Assembly (NCBI RefSeq): GCF_024518835.1
Contig: NZ_JANIGO010000005.1
Span: forward strand, 1 to 64,000
Length of the DNA: 64,000 bases
Origin: Limnobacter humi
GTDB taxonomy: Bacteria; Pseudomonadota; Gammaproteobacteria; Burkholderiales; Burkholderiaceae_B
Reading direction: 5' to 3'
Positions 27,799-35,017 of this stretch are shown piece after piece (positions within the stretch are counted from its first letter, which is position 1; each line of letters opens with the position of its first letter). The position numbers and the translations under genes are program-made. The notes beneath the pieces were generated by a model, which made no database searches, was not told the origin of the DNA, and was given only the letters and a program-made list of their open reading frames with translations.

Positions 27799-28449
27799 AT
27801 GCCTCTAGCCGCTCAAACAAGCCTATTTCCCTCAACGAGAACCCACCGAGAGGTCAATTCAGCACTGTATTCGGAGGCCATCAATCCGGCCAGCAATCCG
27901 CGCTTGAATCAGCAGTTTGTGGCCTTGGCCCAAGTATTGTCCAGCGCAAAAGGATTGGACGGTGAGCTTCAGCAGTTGTTGGAGAGTATGAGCGCCAATC
28001 CAGCCAAACCCTTGTTGGTCTGCATAGACAGGGCTTGCTGGCCAGCTGCTTATCAGCCGGCAGAGCGCAAGTTGGTGATTCACCCAGACCTTATTCGAAT
28101 CGCGCAGGACAGCCCGCCGGCCCGCCTGTATGCAGCAGCCGAGATTTTTGATCAGGTGATTTACGCCACACTGCATGCACAATCGACCGATTCGTCTGCG
28201 TCCATGGTGTTTCAAGGTGTTGGCACCGATGTTTTGAAAACATTGGTGCGCATCAAGGAAAAAAAGCAGACGCAACAGCAAACGGGTCTGAGCAATGCCC
28301 AGAGTGATCAACCTTCTGAGGCCAACGCCCCTTTGTTGATTGACCCCACCAGCGCTTGGCATTTGGCCTGCCCACGCTATGGTGACGAGTCCCATTGCGT
28401 GAGGGCATTTGTAAAAGCGGCCAACAAGCTGCTGGCGAGTCGGCCATGA
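27799..28449 (+). CDS. Unknown protein paired with a deaminase-like toxin
   Basis: 216 residues, no signal peptide or membrane segment. It is helical and Gln/Ala/Ser-rich (NPRLNQQFVALAQVLSSAKGLDGELQQLLESM), with a middle segment IRIAQDSPPARLYAAAEIFDQVIYATLHAQ and a low-complexity linker (KKQTQQQTGLSNAQSDQPSEAN). The C-terminus has ACPRYGDESHC. No family recognised. Its TGA overlaps the ATG of the deaminase-like gene, so the two are made together. The context suggests a chaperone, export adaptor or immunity protein; nothing in its own sequence decides between them. Confidence 0.7.
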   Translation: MPLAAQTSLFPSTRTHREVNSALYSEAINPASNPRLNQQFVALAQVLSSAKGLDGELQQLLESMSANPAKPLLVCIDRACWPAAYQPAERKLVIHPDLIRIAQDSPPARLYAAAEIFDQVIYATLHAQSTDSSASMVFQGVGTDVLKTLVRIKEKKQTQQQTGLSNAQSDQPSEANAPLLIDPTSAWHLACPRYGDESHCVRAFVKAANKLLASRP

Positions 28450-29780
28450 CCAAAAGTTATGCCCAGGCATTGAAAGCGCCAGTCATGTCGCAATCGAGCC
28501 AAGCAGTTGACCGTTCCAGTCGAGCCTCACCGGCACCCACTGACAATGTATTGTTTGGAGTGCCGGTGAAACCGTTGGCATTACCTCCGCGAGCCGTTGG
28601 GGTGGATGCCGACACAGGTGCGCTGACAGTGACGCCCCAGGGCGCGACTCAACTGGGAACCCCACCAGCCGGGATTATGGCGCAAATCACCAATGCTTGT
28701 TTCACGCAACAATTTACGGCACCAGCCGTTCGTGGTGCCGTCCAGCAATTCATCTCACCAGTCAGCTTACAAAAAATGCTGAATGAACCGGCCTTGTTGC
28801 GTGTGGTGGGCGATTTGCTCAATGAGAGCCAGGCACCACCGGTGGCATCATCGGTGGCACAATCGGCACGCCGTTCTTTGGACGCCAATTTCGAGACGAT
28901 TGCCGGTCGCAAACCGCACCGATCAGAGCTCGCCGTGTTGCAGCAGGCTGGCGAGAGTTGGTCCAGTTCGAACAAGGCTCAGTCACTTCTGACCCTGGCT
29001 TCTGCGCCGACTGTATACGGTACGGTGTTTGATGAAATGCTCAAACGTCATGGTGATGTGCGTATTGCGACACACTCCCGAAACACACTTCGAGCAGAAC
29101 ACCCCAGAGATTATCAAGACTTGTGCAGCGTGTTGCAGTCTGTTCTTGGCAAACAATATTGTGCGAATGCCGAGAACTGGCGTTTGATCCAGGGACAGTG
29201 GACTAATCAGATCAAGGACAAGCGAAATTTTCTAATCACTGTGGTGCGAAACGCCGGGCAGCCCGTTCTGCGTTGGGTATCGGCCTCTGGCGCGCGCCGT
29301 GACGTTGATCAACACCCCAAAGGCCGAATCCAGCTTCGACTGACCGATGGATCAGTCAATCATCCTGGCGTTACGGCGTGCATGCCAACCTTGGAGCCTT
29401 CCCTGGATGAAAGGCGGTGTAATGTTGAGGCCAACATGGGCAGATTAAAGCCAATGGTCGGTGCGCCGGTGTACTTTGTATCCTGGGATGACCTGTTAAT
29501 TGGTGGGCCCAGCAAGCCTCGTGAGGAAGCCCGAATTTTACCCAGAACATTCACGCGGACGTCCAGCGACGATTTTCATGATCGTGCCCGTGACACCGAA
29601 TACGCGGTGATGTCTGCTCTTAGCATGGTGTTGCAAAACCATGGTTCCCATTTGGCGGGTCCCATTGAAATTACCATGTTTTCACGTTATCCCATGTGCT
29701 CATCCTGTCAAAGTGCATCCAGCTTGGCGCTGCTAAGGCCTGAATTTTCCGCAGTCAACCAATTCCGGATTTACAGTTAG
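28446..29780 (+). CDS. Putative nucleic-acid/nucleotide deaminase toxin (BURPS668_1122-like)
   Basis: 444 residues from the ATG at 28446, fixed by the ATGA overlap with the partner gene. The N-terminal 60 residues are Ser/Ala/Pro-rich and probably unfolded; a helical middle follows. The C-terminal part (about 245-444) has the features of the BURPS668_1122 (Toxin-deaminase) branch of the deaminase superfamily: FLITVVRNAGQPVLRWVSASG, then ARDTEYAVMSALSMVLQ with the catalytic-type Glu 385, then GPIEITMFSRYPMCSSCQSA with zinc-type Cys 418 and Cys 421, ending in a beta strand (NQFRIYS). Members elsewhere are polymorphic toxins. There is no signal peptide or known delivery domain, so the export route is unknown. 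Confidence 0.7.
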   Translation: MTKSYAQALKAPVMSQSSQAVDRSSRASPAPTDNVLFGVPVKPLALPPRAVGVDADTGALTVTPQGATQLGTPPAGIMAQITNACFTQQFTAPAVRGAVQQFISPVSLQKMLNEPALLRVVGDLLNESQAPPVASSVAQSARRSLDANFETIAGRKPHRSELAVLQQAGESWSSSNKAQSLLTLASAPTVYGTVFDEMLKRHGDVRIATHSRNTLRAEHPRDYQDLCSVLQSVLGKQYCANAENWRLIQGQWTNQIKDKRNFLITVVRNAGQPVLRWVSASGARRDVDQHPKGRIQLRLTDGSVNHPGVTACMPTLEPSLDERRCNVEANMGRLKPMVGAPVYFVSWDDLLIGGPSKPREEARILPRTFTRTSSDDFHDRARDTEYAVMSALSMVLQNHGSHLAGPIEITMFSRYPMCSSCQSASSLALLRPEFSAVNQFRIYS

Positions 29781-29810
29781 CAGTGCAGTGGGTCGACCTG
29801 TTGCCTGTGT

Positions 29811-30920
29811 TTAAAGTCGCGGTTGCTCAAGCCAATTGGCAAACTCGTCGGCCAGTCGGTGGCTTTCTGCAATTGCGGCATTCCAGTGGGCAATGCGTTG
29901 ATCATGGTCCAGGCCATAACGCTTGAAGTCGCTGCGGTCCGGTATTTTTTTGGCCGGCAGGCTGTTGACGAATTCGTCAGTGGGGCACAGCAGCACCACG
30001 TTGCTCATCCAGTCTGGGCGCGCTTTTCGAAGTTTGAGAAACTTGTCGAGCCAACCCGGGGTGACCGTGCTGGCGAAATGTGGATAGAGCACCAGCCCAT
30101 CCAGCCGGTGATAGGGCAAGGCCAGGTGGTAGTCGGTCAGGCCTCCATCCCAAAACGGACCTTCATGGTGCTGCACGGTGTGTGCATCATCGGGCATGGC
30201 TTTCACAATGTGCTGTACCGGGTTGAGCACAAAGGGAATGCTGCCGGAAGCCAACAGTGCATCTCGAATGTTTAGCGGGTGCAGTTCGGCACGGTGGGTG
30301 GGGATGGCATCGAAGGGTTGATCCAGCCAGGCGGTGGCGGCACCGGGTGAATGGAATATCCAACGCTCAAAATAGCGGGACAGGTGGTTGCGGTTGATGC
30401 TGTTGGCCAACACTGCGGCAGCAAAGCCGCGTTTGCGTTCCCGCTGTTGCTGGGCATGGTGGAGGGGGCTTAAACCGCGGTTTACCCACACGAAAAGTTG
30501 TTTGTGCTGTGGCAGGCTCATGCTGTGAGCCTGATCAGCCACCAGCTGTTGAACCATGCTGTGGCACACTTCGGTGATTTGGTGGCGGTTCACCTGTTTG
30601 CCATAACGCTGCGCCTCGCAGTACTGCCAGGCAAGTCGCTTCAGGGCCTCCACGGGCTCACTGCTGGCCGCGGCAGCCATGCGCCAGGCACCAATGGAGG
30701 CACCCAGCAATTGCAAGGGCTTGGTGCCACTGGCGGCCCGTTGTTCCAGGTGCGCTGCATTGAACCATTGACCAAACAGAAAGTGGTCCAGGCCCTGCAG
30801 AATAAGGCCTTTGGGGCCGCCAGCAGCGCCGGGAATTGCCTGGACATCAAAGGGGGATAGGCCATGTTGCGCGATGTGTTTGCGCGCCCGCTCGCCTGCA
30901 ATGATGCGCAGGGCTTTCAT
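29811..30920 (-). CDS. Patatin-like phospholipase
   Basis: 369 residues. The oxyanion-hole segment GAAGGPKG (residues about 31-38) and the nucleophile elbow GASIGAW (about 73-79, Ser 75) are characteristic of patatin lipases, and the Asp of WDGGLTDYHLALPY (about 228) supplies the catalytic dyad. There is no signal peptide, so it is probably cytoplasmic or membrane-associated. Its start overlaps the pth stop (ATGA), so the two genes are co-translated. It is convergent with the deaminase-like gene 30 bp away. Its substrate is unknown. Confidence 0.85.
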   Translation of the reverse strand: MKALRIIAGERARKHIAQHGLSPFDVQAIPGAAGGPKGLILQGLDHFLFGQWFNAAHLEQRAASGTKPLQLLGASIGAWRMAAAASSEPVEALKRLAWQYCEAQRYGKQVNRHQITEVCHSMVQQLVADQAHSMSLPQHKQLFVWVNRGLSPLHHAQQQRERKRGFAAAVLANSINRNHLSRYFERWIFHSPGAATAWLDQPFDAIPTHRAELHPLNIRDALLASGSIPFVLNPVQHIVKAMPDDAHTVQHHEGPFWDGGLTDYHLALPYHRLDGLVLYPHFASTVTPGWLDKFLKLRKARPDWMSNVVLLCPTDEFVNSLPAKKIPDRSDFKRYGLDHDQRIAHWNAAIAESHRLADEFANWLEQPRL

Positions 30921-31543
30921 GCAGACTTCACCGCTTGATAGGCTTGGTCCACCTCCGTGTGCACCCGCGTGGTGGCTTGGGCCATGTCCCCCTTTAGAAC
31001 CAGGTCGGTGTGCTTGAGCAAAATATCGATGGTTTTATCGATGGCGATTTGTTGATCGTTGCTGGGCCTGTGCAACACAAAGTCGGCCACGCCTTGTTGC
31101 AGGTTCAGGCTACGTGGGTGGCCAATGCCGATGCGCGCGCGCCAGAACTCGTTGCTGCCCAGGTGGGCCACCATGTCCTTCAAGCCATTGTGGCCGGCAT
31201 GGCCGCCGCCTTTCTTGATCTTGAGCTGGCCGGGCAATAGGTCCAGCTCGTCATGGGCCACCAGGATTTCTTCTGGTTTGATCTTGAAGAACTTGGCCAG
31301 TGCGCCCACCGCTTGACCAGAGCGGTTCATGAAGGTGGTGGGAAACAATAGCCACACGTCTTCCCCGTGGGCTTTGATGCGGGCGATGTCACCAAAGAAC
31401 CGTTTGTCGGATTGCAGGAAAACATTGTTCGCGCGGGCGAGGTCATTGAGGTACCACACACCAGCATTGTGGCGGGTGGTTTCGTATTGGGGGCCAGGGT
31501 TGCCGAGGCCCACGATAAGACGGATGGGAGTGTTGCTGGACAT
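30917..31543 (-). CDS. pth: Peptidyl-tRNA hydrolase
   Basis: 208 residues from the ATG at 31543; a longer frame to 31618 lacks homology. It releases tRNA from prematurely dropped peptidyl-tRNA. Canonical motifs are GLGNPGPQYETTRHNAG (residues about 13-29, catalytic His), TFMNRSGQAV (about 69), HDELDLLPGQLKIKKGGGHAGHNGLKD (about 96-122) and the FWRARIGIGHP turn. It lies downstream of rplY, the usual order, separated from it by an intrinsic terminator. Confidence 0.96.
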   Translation of the reverse strand: MSSNTPIRLIVGLGNPGPQYETTRHNAGVWYLNDLARANNVFLQSDKRFFGDIARIKAHGEDVWLLFPTTFMNRSGQAVGALAKFFKIKPEEILVAHDELDLLPGQLKIKKGGGHAGHNGLKDMVAHLGSNEFWRARIGIGHPRSLNLQQGVADFVLHRPSNDQQIAIDKTIDILLKHTDLVLKGDMAQATTRVHTEVDQAYQAVKSA

Positions 31544-31627
31544 CAGGGTGTATGGCTGTGTGTGCTCAGGGCGAGTATACGCGCAGAAGCTGTGCGATGT
31601 GGGGGCAACACAAAACAAGCTCAGGCG

Positions 31628-31661
31628 TAAAAAAAGCAGACCGCCTTTCAGCGGTCTGCTT
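31628..31661 (-). terminator. Intrinsic terminator after rplY
   Basis: On the minus strand AGCAGACCGC - TGAAAG - GCGGTCTGCT forms a perfect 10-bp stem with a 6-nt loop (31635-31660), followed by a run of seven Ts. It lies 27 bp past the rplY stop. Confidence 0.9.
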
Positions 31662-31687
31662 TCTCAACAACCGAAAAACCGGTGTGT

Positions 31688-32278
31688 TTACTCGTCGCCA
31701 CCCGCCTTGGCGGCTGCGTTCTTGATCTTCACGGTTACCAGCGACAGGTCGTCTTGTCCGTGGTTGGGGATGGACACACCAGCGGGCAACTGCAGGTCAG
31801 TCACGTGAATGGAGCGCTTGGTGATGTCCAAGGTGCTGCAATCCACGGCGATGAATTCTGGCAGGTCTGCGGGCAGACATTCCACTTCCACCTGGTTGGC
31901 CACAAAGGTTACCTGACCGGCGTACAGCTTCACAGCTGGGCTTTCCAGGTGGCCGGAGTAGTGCAGGGGCACGGGCATGTGAACTTTCTGATTTGGGTCT
32001 ACGCGCTGGAAATCCATGTGCAGGATTTGCTGCTTGTAAGGGTGCATCTGGTAGTCACGCAGCACGGCTTTTTCGGCCTTGCCATCGATTTCCAGGTCGA
32101 GAATCGATGAGTGGAACTTCTCTTTCTGCAGGGCGTGCCACAGTGGGTTGTGCTCGATGGCGATGGCAGCGGCTTGCGAGTTGCCACCATAGACAATGCC
32201 AGGTACCTGGCCAGCACGACGCAGGCGGCGGCTCGCTCCGGAACCCTGCTCTGTGCGGGATGTTGCGACGACTTTCAT
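31688..32278 (-). CDS. rplY: 50S ribosomal protein L25/Ctc
   Basis: 196 residues, the long Ctc/TL5 form: an N-terminal 5S-rRNA-binding L25 domain (MKVVATSRTEQGSGASRRLRRAGQVPGIVYGG) plus a C-terminal TL5-type beta domain (KLYAGQVTFVANQVEVECLPADLPEFIAVDCSTL). The ATG at 32278 has a GGAGATCAAC ribosome-binding site; earlier in-frame codons to 32332 are not supported. prs-rplY-pth is a conserved betaproteobacterial order. Confidence 0.95.
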   Translation of the reverse strand: MKVVATSRTEQGSGASRRLRRAGQVPGIVYGGNSQAAAIAIEHNPLWHALQKEKFHSSILDLEIDGKAEKAVLRDYQMHPYKQQILHMDFQRVDPNQKVHMPVPLHYSGHLESPAVKLYAGQVTFVANQVEVECLPADLPEFIAVDCSTLDITKRSIHVTDLQLPAGVSIPNHGQDDLSLVTVKIKNAAAKAGGDE

Positions 32279-32361
32279 GTTGATCTCCAAATTTGAATTC
32301 ACCGCGACCAGTGAACCCAAGGTATGCAGCACTGGGTAAGGGCGGCTGCAAATGGCCCTGT

Positions 32362-33312
32362 TTAATCAATGAACAGCGAGGACACCGAGTCGGAGCGGAC
32401 GATGCGGCGAATGGTTTCGGCCAGCAGTTCGTCCACGCTCAGCACTCGAATGTTCTTGCTGTTTTTGGCTTCGTCGGACAATGGGATGGTGTCTGTGACC
32501 ACCAGTTCATCCAGATCAGATTCTTCAACCCGCTGAATGGCTCCACCGGACAACACCGGGTGTGTACAGTAGGCCAGCACTTTTTTGGCGCCATGCGCCT
32601 TGAGCGCGGAAGCTGCCTTGCACAGGGTGTTCGCCGTGTCGACCATGTCGTCCATGATCACGCAGGTGCGGTCTTTCACGTCGCCAATAATGTTCATCAC
32701 TTCGGCCACATTGGCACGGGGACGGCGCTTGTCGATGATGGCCAGGTCGCAGTCCAGGCGTTTGGCCAGTGCGCGGGCACGAACCACACCACCCACGTCC
32801 GGCGACACCACCATCAGGTTTTCAAATTTTTGTTTCCACACATCGCCCAGCAAAACGGGTGATGCGTAGATGTTGTCCACGGGAATGTCGAAGAAGCCTT
32901 GAATTTGATCGGCGTGCAGGTCCATGGTCAGCACGCGGTCAACACCCACCACCTGCAGCATGTTGGCCACGACTTTGGCCGTGATGGCCACGCGGGAGGA
33001 GCGCACGCGGCGGTCCTGGCGTGCATAGCCAAAGTAAGGGATGGCTGCGGTGATACGGCCTGCCGAGGCGCGTTTCAGCGCATCGATCATGACCATCATT
33101 TCCATCAGGTTGTCGTTGGTGGGGGCACAGGTGGACTGTAGGACAAACACATCCTTGCCGCGCACATTTTCGTTGATTTCCACCATCACTTCGCCGTCGG
33201 AGAAGCGGCCCACGGTGGCCTTGCCCAGTGGAATGTTCAGTTGTTTGGCCACAGACTCTGCCAGGGTCGGATTGGCGTTGCCGGTGAAGATCATCAAACT
33301 GTCGCTGGCCAT
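32362..33312 (-). CDS. prs: Ribose-phosphate pyrophosphokinase
   Basis: 316 residues from the ATG at 33312 ([19 protein letters not shown]). It makes PRPP for nucleotide, His and Trp synthesis. The segment [34 protein letters not shown], the ATP-loop [23 protein letters not shown] and the PRPP-site [12 protein letters not shown] are all canonical, and the length is typical. The gene lies between tRNA-Gln and rplY with a hairpin terminator upstream, so it likely has its own promoter or depends on read-through. Confidence 0.96.
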   Translation of the reverse strand: MASDSLMIFTGNANPTLAESVAKQLNIPLGKATVGRFSDGEVMVEINENVRGKDVFVLQSTCAPTNDNLMEMMVMIDALKRASAGRITAAIPYFGYARQDRRVRSSRVAITAKVVANMLQVVGVDRVLTMDLHADQIQGFFDIPVDNIYASPVLLGDVWKQKFENLMVVSPDVGGVVRARALAKRLDCDLAIIDKRRPRANVAEVMNIIGDVKDRTCVIMDDMVDTANTLCKAASALKAHGAKKVLAYCTHPVLSGGAIQRVEESDLDELVVTDTIPLSDEAKNSKNIRVLSVDELLAETIRRIVRSDSVSSLFID

Positions 33313-33348
33313 GGTGTCCCCGGGGCTAAACGTGAGGGTTGAAGCAAA

Positions 33349-33383
33349 CAATAAAAAAGGGCCAACCGATGGCTGGCCCTTTT
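33349..33383 (-). terminator. Intrinsic terminator between tRNA-Gln and prs
   Basis: On the minus strand AAAAGGGCCA - GCCATCGGT - TGGCCCTTTT (33355-33383) is a perfect 10-bp stem followed by further Ts. It begins 7 bp after the tRNA 3' end, so it ends the ispE/tRNA transcript before prs. Confidence 0.8.
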
Positions 33384-33390
33384 GGTGGTT

Positions 33391-33467
33391 TGGCAGGGGA
33401 GGAAGGACTCGAACCCTCGCATGCCGGAATCAAAATCCGGTGCCTTAACCAACTTGGCGACTCCCCT
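33391..33467 (-). tRNA. tRNA-Gln (anticodon TTG)
   Basis: 77 nt including encoded CCA. The acceptor arms AGGGGAG and CTCCCCT pair fully. The anticodon arm is CCGGA - TTTTGAT - TCCGG, giving the TTG anticodon, and the T arm carries GGTTCGAGTCC. The discriminator base is G. It sits between ispE and prs, a common location in Burkholderiales. Confidence 0.95.
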
Positions 33468-33498
33468 AAAACTTTTTTCGACCGGCTGGTTAAACCCT

Positions 33499-34434
33499 TT
33501 ATGAAAGGAGGGAACAACCAAACACCTGACCTGCCTGCATGAGCGGGTTGCCAGACACCGCCTGTTGTGCGCTGCTGAGTTGGCTTGGGCTGGCAAACAC
33601 GGCAAACATGGCGGATCCGGAACCGGTCATTCGAACCAAAAGCGGGTTGGCCGTTGCAACCAGTTGTTTGAAACTGTTGAAGTACTGTTGCCACTCGGGC
33701 CGACGTTTTTCAACCACAGTTTGTAACACGTTGCAGGTGCTGGAACTTAAAAAGCTCAACAGGCACTGGTTGTTTACACCGCTTTCGAGACGGCTGGCCG
33801 AATCGAAGACCGCAATTTTGACGTCTTTCGAGTCGCGTGTCAATTCCGGATCACGAAAAATTTCATGGGTGGGGCAGGAAATGGGTGGTTTGAACACCAG
33901 CACCTGCCCTTGTAAGCCCGGCATGGGGGTTATTTTCTCGCCAATGCCCTCGACAAATGCTGGTTTTTGGGCCAGAAAGAAGGGCACGTCCGCCCCCAGT
34001 TGCAGAGCGCTGTGGTGTAGCAAATCCGCATCAAGCGGGCAGCCCAACGCGGTATTCAGGGCCTTCAGGACGGTGGCTGCGTTGCTGCTGCCGCCGCCCA
34101 GCCCCGCTTCTTCGGGAATTCGCTTGTCCACGTGCAGTGAAATGCGCAAGCCCTGTGACTGGTGTTGTGCCCAGGCCGCGTAGACAGCCTGCAGGGCGCG
34201 GACGGTGAGGTCTTTGTCCGGTGGAATGTGCAGCAGGTCGCCGGTGCGTTCGATGTGCAGGGCGGGCGTGGCCAAGCGTTGCACGCGCAGTTGGATCGTG
34301 TCGGCCAGGCTGATGGGACAGAACACGCTTTGCAGCAGGTGATAACCATCGGCCCGCCGACCTGTGATGTGCAGGAACAGGTTGATTTTGGCGGGTGAGG
34401 CCAGGGTGGTGTCGAGCAGGCTACTCGCGCCCAA
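33499..34434 (-). CDS. ispE: 4-diphosphocytidyl-2-C-methyl-D-erythritol kinase
   Basis: 311 residues of the GHMP kinase family, acting in the MEP isoprenoid pathway. PAKINLFLHITGRRADGYHLLQSVF (residues about 14-38) and the ATP loop PEEAGLGGGSSNAATVL (about 108-124) are canonical; the C-terminal motif is MTGSGSAMFAVF. The only plausible start is a TTG at 34434 that overlaps the last 14 bp of lolB. The inserted segment DSASRLESGVNNQCLLSFL is typical of betaproteobacterial IspE. Confidence 0.93.
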   Translation of the reverse strand: MGASSLLDTTLASPAKINLFLHITGRRADGYHLLQSVFCPISLADTIQLRVQRLATPALHIERTGDLLHIPPDKDLTVRALQAVYAAWAQHQSQGLRISLHVDKRIPEEAGLGGGSSNAATVLKALNTALGCPLDADLLHHSALQLGADVPFFLAQKPAFVEGIGEKITPMPGLQGQVLVFKPPISCPTHEIFRDPELTRDSKDVKIAVFDSASRLESGVNNQCLLSFLSSSTCNVLQTVVEKRRPEWQQYFNSFKQLVATANPLLVRMTGSGSAMFAVFASPSQLSSAQQAVSGNPLMQAGQVFGCSLLS

Positions 34435-35014
34435 TTTTGCCTTGCGGAATCAGGTCGATGCGGCCAGAGGTATTGTTTTGAACAAACAACACCCGGTAAT
34501 GGCCATCGCTGTTTTGCCATTTCCAGTGTTCGGGCAGTGTGGGCAGCTGGTTTGGATTTGGGTTTTTCATCCAGTTCACCAAGGCATCGGCGGGCAGTGT
34601 GACCGGGAACATCAGGTCAAACAGGCTTTGCCAGTCTTGCGCCAAATACACCCGCCCGTCGGCCGCACGCACCTCGTAGTAATTGCCGTTGCGCTGGGCT
34701 TGACCAAGGCTGGGGCCGAGGGTTGAATTCACTTCCAGGTAGGCCAGCTCCACCGGTGGGTGATCGCCCTTCACGGCAATACCAGAACGCCATTCATAGG
34801 ACCCGGACACCGATTCGGCCTTGACCTGGCCTTGATCGTCGACCGCCTTCCACAGCAACCCGAAACGCCCGTAGTGACAGCTGGCATCACTGGCGGTGCA
34901 GTCGATGCCGCCAGCCGGTTTGCCCAGGGTGCTGCAGGCCGACAGCAGAAAACCCAGAAGAACTGGGGCCGTCCAGCGGAGCCAGCCGGCTTGGTGTGTG
35001 TGGACGTGCTGCAT
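34421..35014 (-). CDS. lolB: Outer-membrane lipoprotein receptor LolB
   Basis: 197 residues with a lipoprotein signal (LRWTAPVLLGFLLSAC, Cys 27). LolB receives lipoproteins from LolA and inserts them into the outer membrane. The body shows the expected barrel pattern (YGRFGLLWKAVDDQGQVKAESVSGSYEWRSG; LNSTLGPSLGQAQRNGNYYEVRAADGRVYLAQDWQSLF; WMKNPNPNQLP). Position between the TPR lipoprotein and ispE is conserved in this order. Its 3' end overlaps ispE by 14 bp. Confidence 0.92.
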   Translation of the reverse strand: MQHVHTHQAGWLRWTAPVLLGFLLSACSTLGKPAGGIDCTASDASCHYGRFGLLWKAVDDQGQVKAESVSGSYEWRSGIAVKGDHPPVELAYLEVNSTLGPSLGQAQRNGNYYEVRAADGRVYLAQDWQSLFDLMFPVTLPADALVNWMKNPNPNQLPTLPEHWKWQNSDGHYRVLFVQNNTSGRIDLIPQGKIGRE

Positions 35015-35017
35015 GGT

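Noticed and set aside
30917-31618. Longer pth starting at 31618
   Set aside because: The extra 25 residues lack homology; the ATG at 31543 starts the canonical sequence.
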